The notes under the pieces were generated by a model. The model made no database searches. It had not been told where the DNA came from and saw only the letters and a list, made by a program, of their open reading frames with translations. From Acanthamoeba sp. SK_2022b (lineage: Eukaryota; Discosea; Longamoebia; Acanthamoebidae), in the NCBI GenBank assembly GCA_027943245.1, contig JANDJZ010000524.1, positions 1 to 32,707 on the forward strand: a DNA stretch of 32,707 bases, written 5' to 3'. A program made the translations under genes and the position numbers. Shown here piece after piece: positions 30,163-32,707 of the stretch. How positions within the stretch are numbered: position 1 is the stretch's first letter; each line of letters opens with the position of its first letter.

Positions 30163-31878
30163 AGAGAGATACGAGACGTACATAGGCTGCTCGGGGTTGT
30201 GGTGTTCGTTGATTTCGGGAGGGCGCAGATAGATGTCTATGAATTTAAGAGACATGAGCACCAAGGCGCAGGGCGGCGGGGGGTGGGGACTCCTCGAGGC
30301 ACGTGCCATAATAGTAGTCGGTGCGGACATCCTTGGCTACCTTGCCCATCGAAGAGAGCGTGCTCTTTACCACTTCTTCTATCTTCTCCCGCGGAACAGC
30401 CTGCACCGGCATGCGTGCGTGCGTGCGTGCGGTGAGAGCTTTAGACAGAGCGACCACGTCGAAGGTGCAAGGGAGACACAGATCTGTGGGCGTACTGTAG
30501 CCGACTTGAGAGTGTAGATGGGATTCAAGAGGCCGCTGAACGGGTTGAAGCTATTCACGATGCGAATGTGTGCCTTTTCGAGGTCGGGTTCAATGAACGC
30601 CTGCGTTATATATATATATAATTGTGGGGAGGATGAGGCGCAGGTTTCACCCATTCGAAGAATGGCCAACCGAGACCAAGTGCCCAGAAAGAAGAGGAAG
30701 GGCCTTGTGCCTTGTACATCGGGTAGACCGTCTCCGTGATCTGCTGGATGACCTCCCGAGGTTCCTGCCCGGTGCGCTGAATGTCTGAAAGAAGCCAAAG
30801 AGCCAAGAGAGAGAGAGAGAGAGAGAGGAGAGCAAGCGCGACGTTGAGGGTCCCTTCTTCAAGAGGAGCAGGTCTGCCAGGTGCACGCCAGTGGTACAGT
30901 ACCACGGAAGATGCGCTTGACGAGGTCGAAATGGACCCCTCCGGAGACGGAAATGGCCAGGTCGACGAGACCGCGCACGCGCTCATGGAGAGCGTAGGTG
31001 CCCTCCACGATGACGACGCGCGACTCGGGTGGAGACACGTGCAGGTAAGCGTACCGGCCACTCCGCCGGAAATCGTACAGCGGCAGATCCGTCTCTCGTC
31101 CCTCTTTCAGATCCTGCGCCACTCCGAACCGATGCCCAGGTCAGCAAAACTGGGCCATGGCCCAAACGTAACAAATCAAAAAAACGTTTTTTTTTGTACA
31201 CCCAGACATACTACACCCAGAACGAAGAGAGAGGGTGTGTGTGTCTCGCACCGTAAGGTTCTTGACGAGAAGCTCGAAATCGACCAGACGGTAATCGTCG
31301 TAGTTCTCCTCCACCACACGCGAGCCGTCAAGATAGTTGTCCAGCGATACCACTCTGAGGATTCGGTGTGTGTGTGCAGCTGCGTGAGCATCACGTCGCC
31401 GCTTTGGCCGCCGGAATGGAGTGGCCATTTATTATTATTATTATTATTTTCTATAATATATATTTTTAATTAGTGGGACAGGCCGGAGCGTACAGGCTCT
31501 TCGGGATGACCTCCGCTATCTTTTTGGCAATACTCGTCTTGCCTGCACCCGACGGTCCTGCACACTTGCGCGTGAGCCTGTGGCAACAACAACTCGGGCC
31601 TCAGGAAGCAAGATGTCTTGCAGTACCAGCAATTGACACGATGGTGGTGCGGCGATTATGCTGGCGGAGGAGCTGGATCCCCTTCACCGCCACGAAAAAT
31701 CCACGGTCGAAGGACTTCCCCCAGCCAATAAATTGTAAAAATTCAAACAAGCAAGATGGAAATGACGAGTCTAATTTGGGGAGGGGGGATGTACCAGCAG
31801 CGCATCCTTGGACACGAACTCCACCTCACCTGAGAGAGTAGGATGAGGGCGCACTTCTGCGCGGAGGGTGTCCGTCAT
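29243..31878 (-). CDS. Uridine kinase-like/CYTH (TTM1/TTM2-class) protein, 12 exons
   Basis: Exons 5' to 3': 31878-31795, 31714-31627, 31557-31494, 31354-31252, 31113-30903, 30784-30711, 30600-30496, 30400-30307, 30236-30182, 29997-29880, 29763-29640, 29499-29243; 458 residues, all in frame. The N-terminal half is a P-loop uridine-kinase fold: Walker A GPSGAGKT (58-65), VVSLDNYL (Asp84), ENYDDYRLVDFELL, VVIVEGTYALHE, and VYPMYKAFIEPDL across an intron. The C-terminal half is a CYTH/triphosphate-tunnel domain (about 270-375): DIYLRPPE, WIRMRNNGGTYTLQF, FIIAPTMDFQ and GGLMALGY, then GAYIPKSYIE. In plants this architecture defines TTM1/TTM2, where the tunnel domain hydrolyses pyrophosphate or triphosphate. 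Unlike those, no C-terminal membrane helix is seen; the tail is Pro/Ser-rich. Three introns need GC donors. Start chosen as the ATG from which the frame is open into exon 2. Confidence 0.9.
29586..29624. repeat. (AAT)n microsatellite in TTM intron 11
   Basis: An ATAATAATA run inside the intron 29500-29639. Confidence 0.95.
30096..30161. repeat. (GT)n microsatellite in TTM intron 9
   Basis: An uninterrupted GT run inside the intron 29998-30181; it reads as (CA)n on the coding strand. Confidence 0.95.
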
Positions 31879-32030
31879 CTTTGGTGGCCAGCTTGTCCCA
31901 CTGCCAAAAAGAAAAGGCTGGCATTTCTTTTTGCGTGGGATTTTGTCTGCAGATAAATATCTTTTTTTGTGGTTGTTTTTAACTATTTTTTTTAAAAAGA
32001 AAAGTTGCCCTGCATCTCACCTGACGATCG
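31879..32030. promoter_or_regulatory. Putative bidirectional promoter
   Basis: Only 152 bp separate the minus-strand TTM start codon from the plus-strand ATG at 32031. The interval is AT-rich with runs of T (TATCTTTTTTTG, TTTTTTTTAAAAAGAAAAG). Both 5' UTRs and promoters must fit here unless upstream non-coding exons exist. Confidence 0.5.
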
Positions 32031-32508
32031 ATGGAGAAAGTGGTGCGTGGGTTGCTCTTGTCAAGGCACCCCGATGAAGCCAAAGTAGCCGTTCTACGAC
32101 AAATTTTACCCACATGCCGTCCTGTGGGTGAAGAAGCCAGCCACTCACTCTACCGGCTCGCTTCAGAACTGCTTCTGGGTCTCGCCCCGGAGCCCACGTG
32201 CCTGCTCCTGCTATCTTCTTCATCTTCATTCTCTGGTGTCATTTTTTTTGTCCTCTTGCGCTGACACGGCAGGGCTGCAGGATGGGAGAGCTGCTCATGG
32301 CTCACCTTGCCGCGCAACCGGGCCAGGGCAAGTGGGCTGCCACCTTCTTCACCGCAAAGCGCTTGACCGACTACCTCACCGACATGGTACCAGCCTCCTG
32401 GTTGCCCAACTGCAGTTGGGCATGATCGGTCCTCACCGGCGCAGCCTGCAGACGCACATACCCACCAGGTGGTCCACCTTCCTGCGCCTGGCCCCCTCAC
32501 CCTCAGGG
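32031..32508 (+). CDS. Unrecognised gene, first three exons (3' end outside the window)
   Basis: Exons 32031-32197, 32281-32386 and 32452-32508 join in frame and give 110 residues: MEKVVRGLLLSRHPDEAK, then a helical stretch (SLYRLASELLLGLAPEPT), MGELLMAHLAAQPGQGK, WAATFFTAKRLTDYLTDM and THIPTRWSTFLRLAPSPSG. The last exon ends at a good donor GGG|GTAAGA, and the gene continues past the window. The sequence looks like packed amphipathic helices. No family was recognised. An alternative third-exon acceptor (CGCAG at 32444) would give another in-frame start to that exon. It is divergent from the TTM gene. Confidence 0.6.
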
Positions 32509-32552
32509 GTAAGACCTTCCCGGTGGCTCATTCGCTTCCAGCCCTAATGACC

Positions 32553-32707
32553 CAACCAACAACCAACAACCAACAACAACAACAACAACAACAACCAACA
32601 ACCAACAACCAACAACCAACAACCAACAACCAACAACCAACAACCAACAACCAACAACCAACAACCAACAACCAACAACCAACAACCAACAACCAACAAC
32701 CAACAAC
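32553..32707. repeat. (CAACCAA)n array at the window end
   Basis: A regular 7-bp CAACCAA repeat with a short CAA-only stretch near 32572-32595 runs to the last base. It begins about 45 bp after the last donor, so it probably lies in an intron. The complementary heptamer TTGTTGG also occurs in an eIF4G intron at about 23117-23153. Confidence 0.93.

Noticed and set aside
32553..32707. Possible telomere from the terminal heptamer CAACCAA array
   Set aside because: The same heptamer occurs inside an eIF4G intron, a coding gene abuts the array, and the unit does not match common telomere types (TTAGGG, TTTAGGG). A microsatellite in an intron is simpler.

Overview
This is a eukaryotic nuclear window split into two halves. 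The host is not proven. Short spliceosomal introns, a GC- and CpG-rich gene half, polypyrimidine (CT)n introns, a plant/protist-type uridine kinase-CYTH fusion and an MRS2-type Mg2+ channel suggest a GC-rich, gene-dense protist. An Acanthamoeba-like amoebozoan would fit, but an alga or another lineage is not excluded.

Positions 1-16000 are a repeat and transposon graveyard. Long CAC/CAACA-type tracts switch strand to GTG/TGTTG-type tracts several times. Embedded in them are two decayed Ty1/copia retrotransposons: 2146-5961, and 7178-9823 preceded by inverted LTR debris. There are also an inverted LTR at 1387-1613, an LTR fragment at 14771-14869, and a complete solo LTR (15685-15909) with a 5-bp target duplication. 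The copia internal region starts with a primer-binding site complementary to the anticodon arm of initiator tRNA-Met, the half-tRNA priming mode known for Drosophila copia and Ty5. The two copies carry complementary internal deletions and differ largely by CA/TG substitutions, the footprint of methyl-CpG decay. A third element (about 12280-14546) is a broken remnant of a DUF7869-type transposon protein.

Positions 16000-32707 hold intron-rich host genes. Exon models were built by hand so that every junction keeps frame. (1) A C2-domain protein, 16079-17157 (+). (2) A roughly 470-residue leucine-rich-repeat protein in 9 exons, 17197-19874 (+), possibly fused to the C2 gene. (3) eIF4G, 17 exons, 20924-25672 (+), with an eIF4E-binding motif, MIF4G, RGG-rich linker and MA3. 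(4) An MRS2/CorA-type mitochondrial Mg2+ channel, 8 exons, 26384-28348 (-). (5) A uridine kinase-like/CYTH protein of the plant TTM1/TTM2 class, 12 exons, 29243-31878 (-). (6) The first three exons of an unrecognised gene, 32031-32508 (+), divergent from (5) across a 152-bp shared promoter interval and running off the window.

Several introns appear to be GC-AG: three of eleven in gene 5 and the first intron of the C2 gene. Dinucleotide microsatellites in the gene half fall inside introns. The genes do not form an evident pathway; they look like ordinary adjacent housekeeping and signalling genes.
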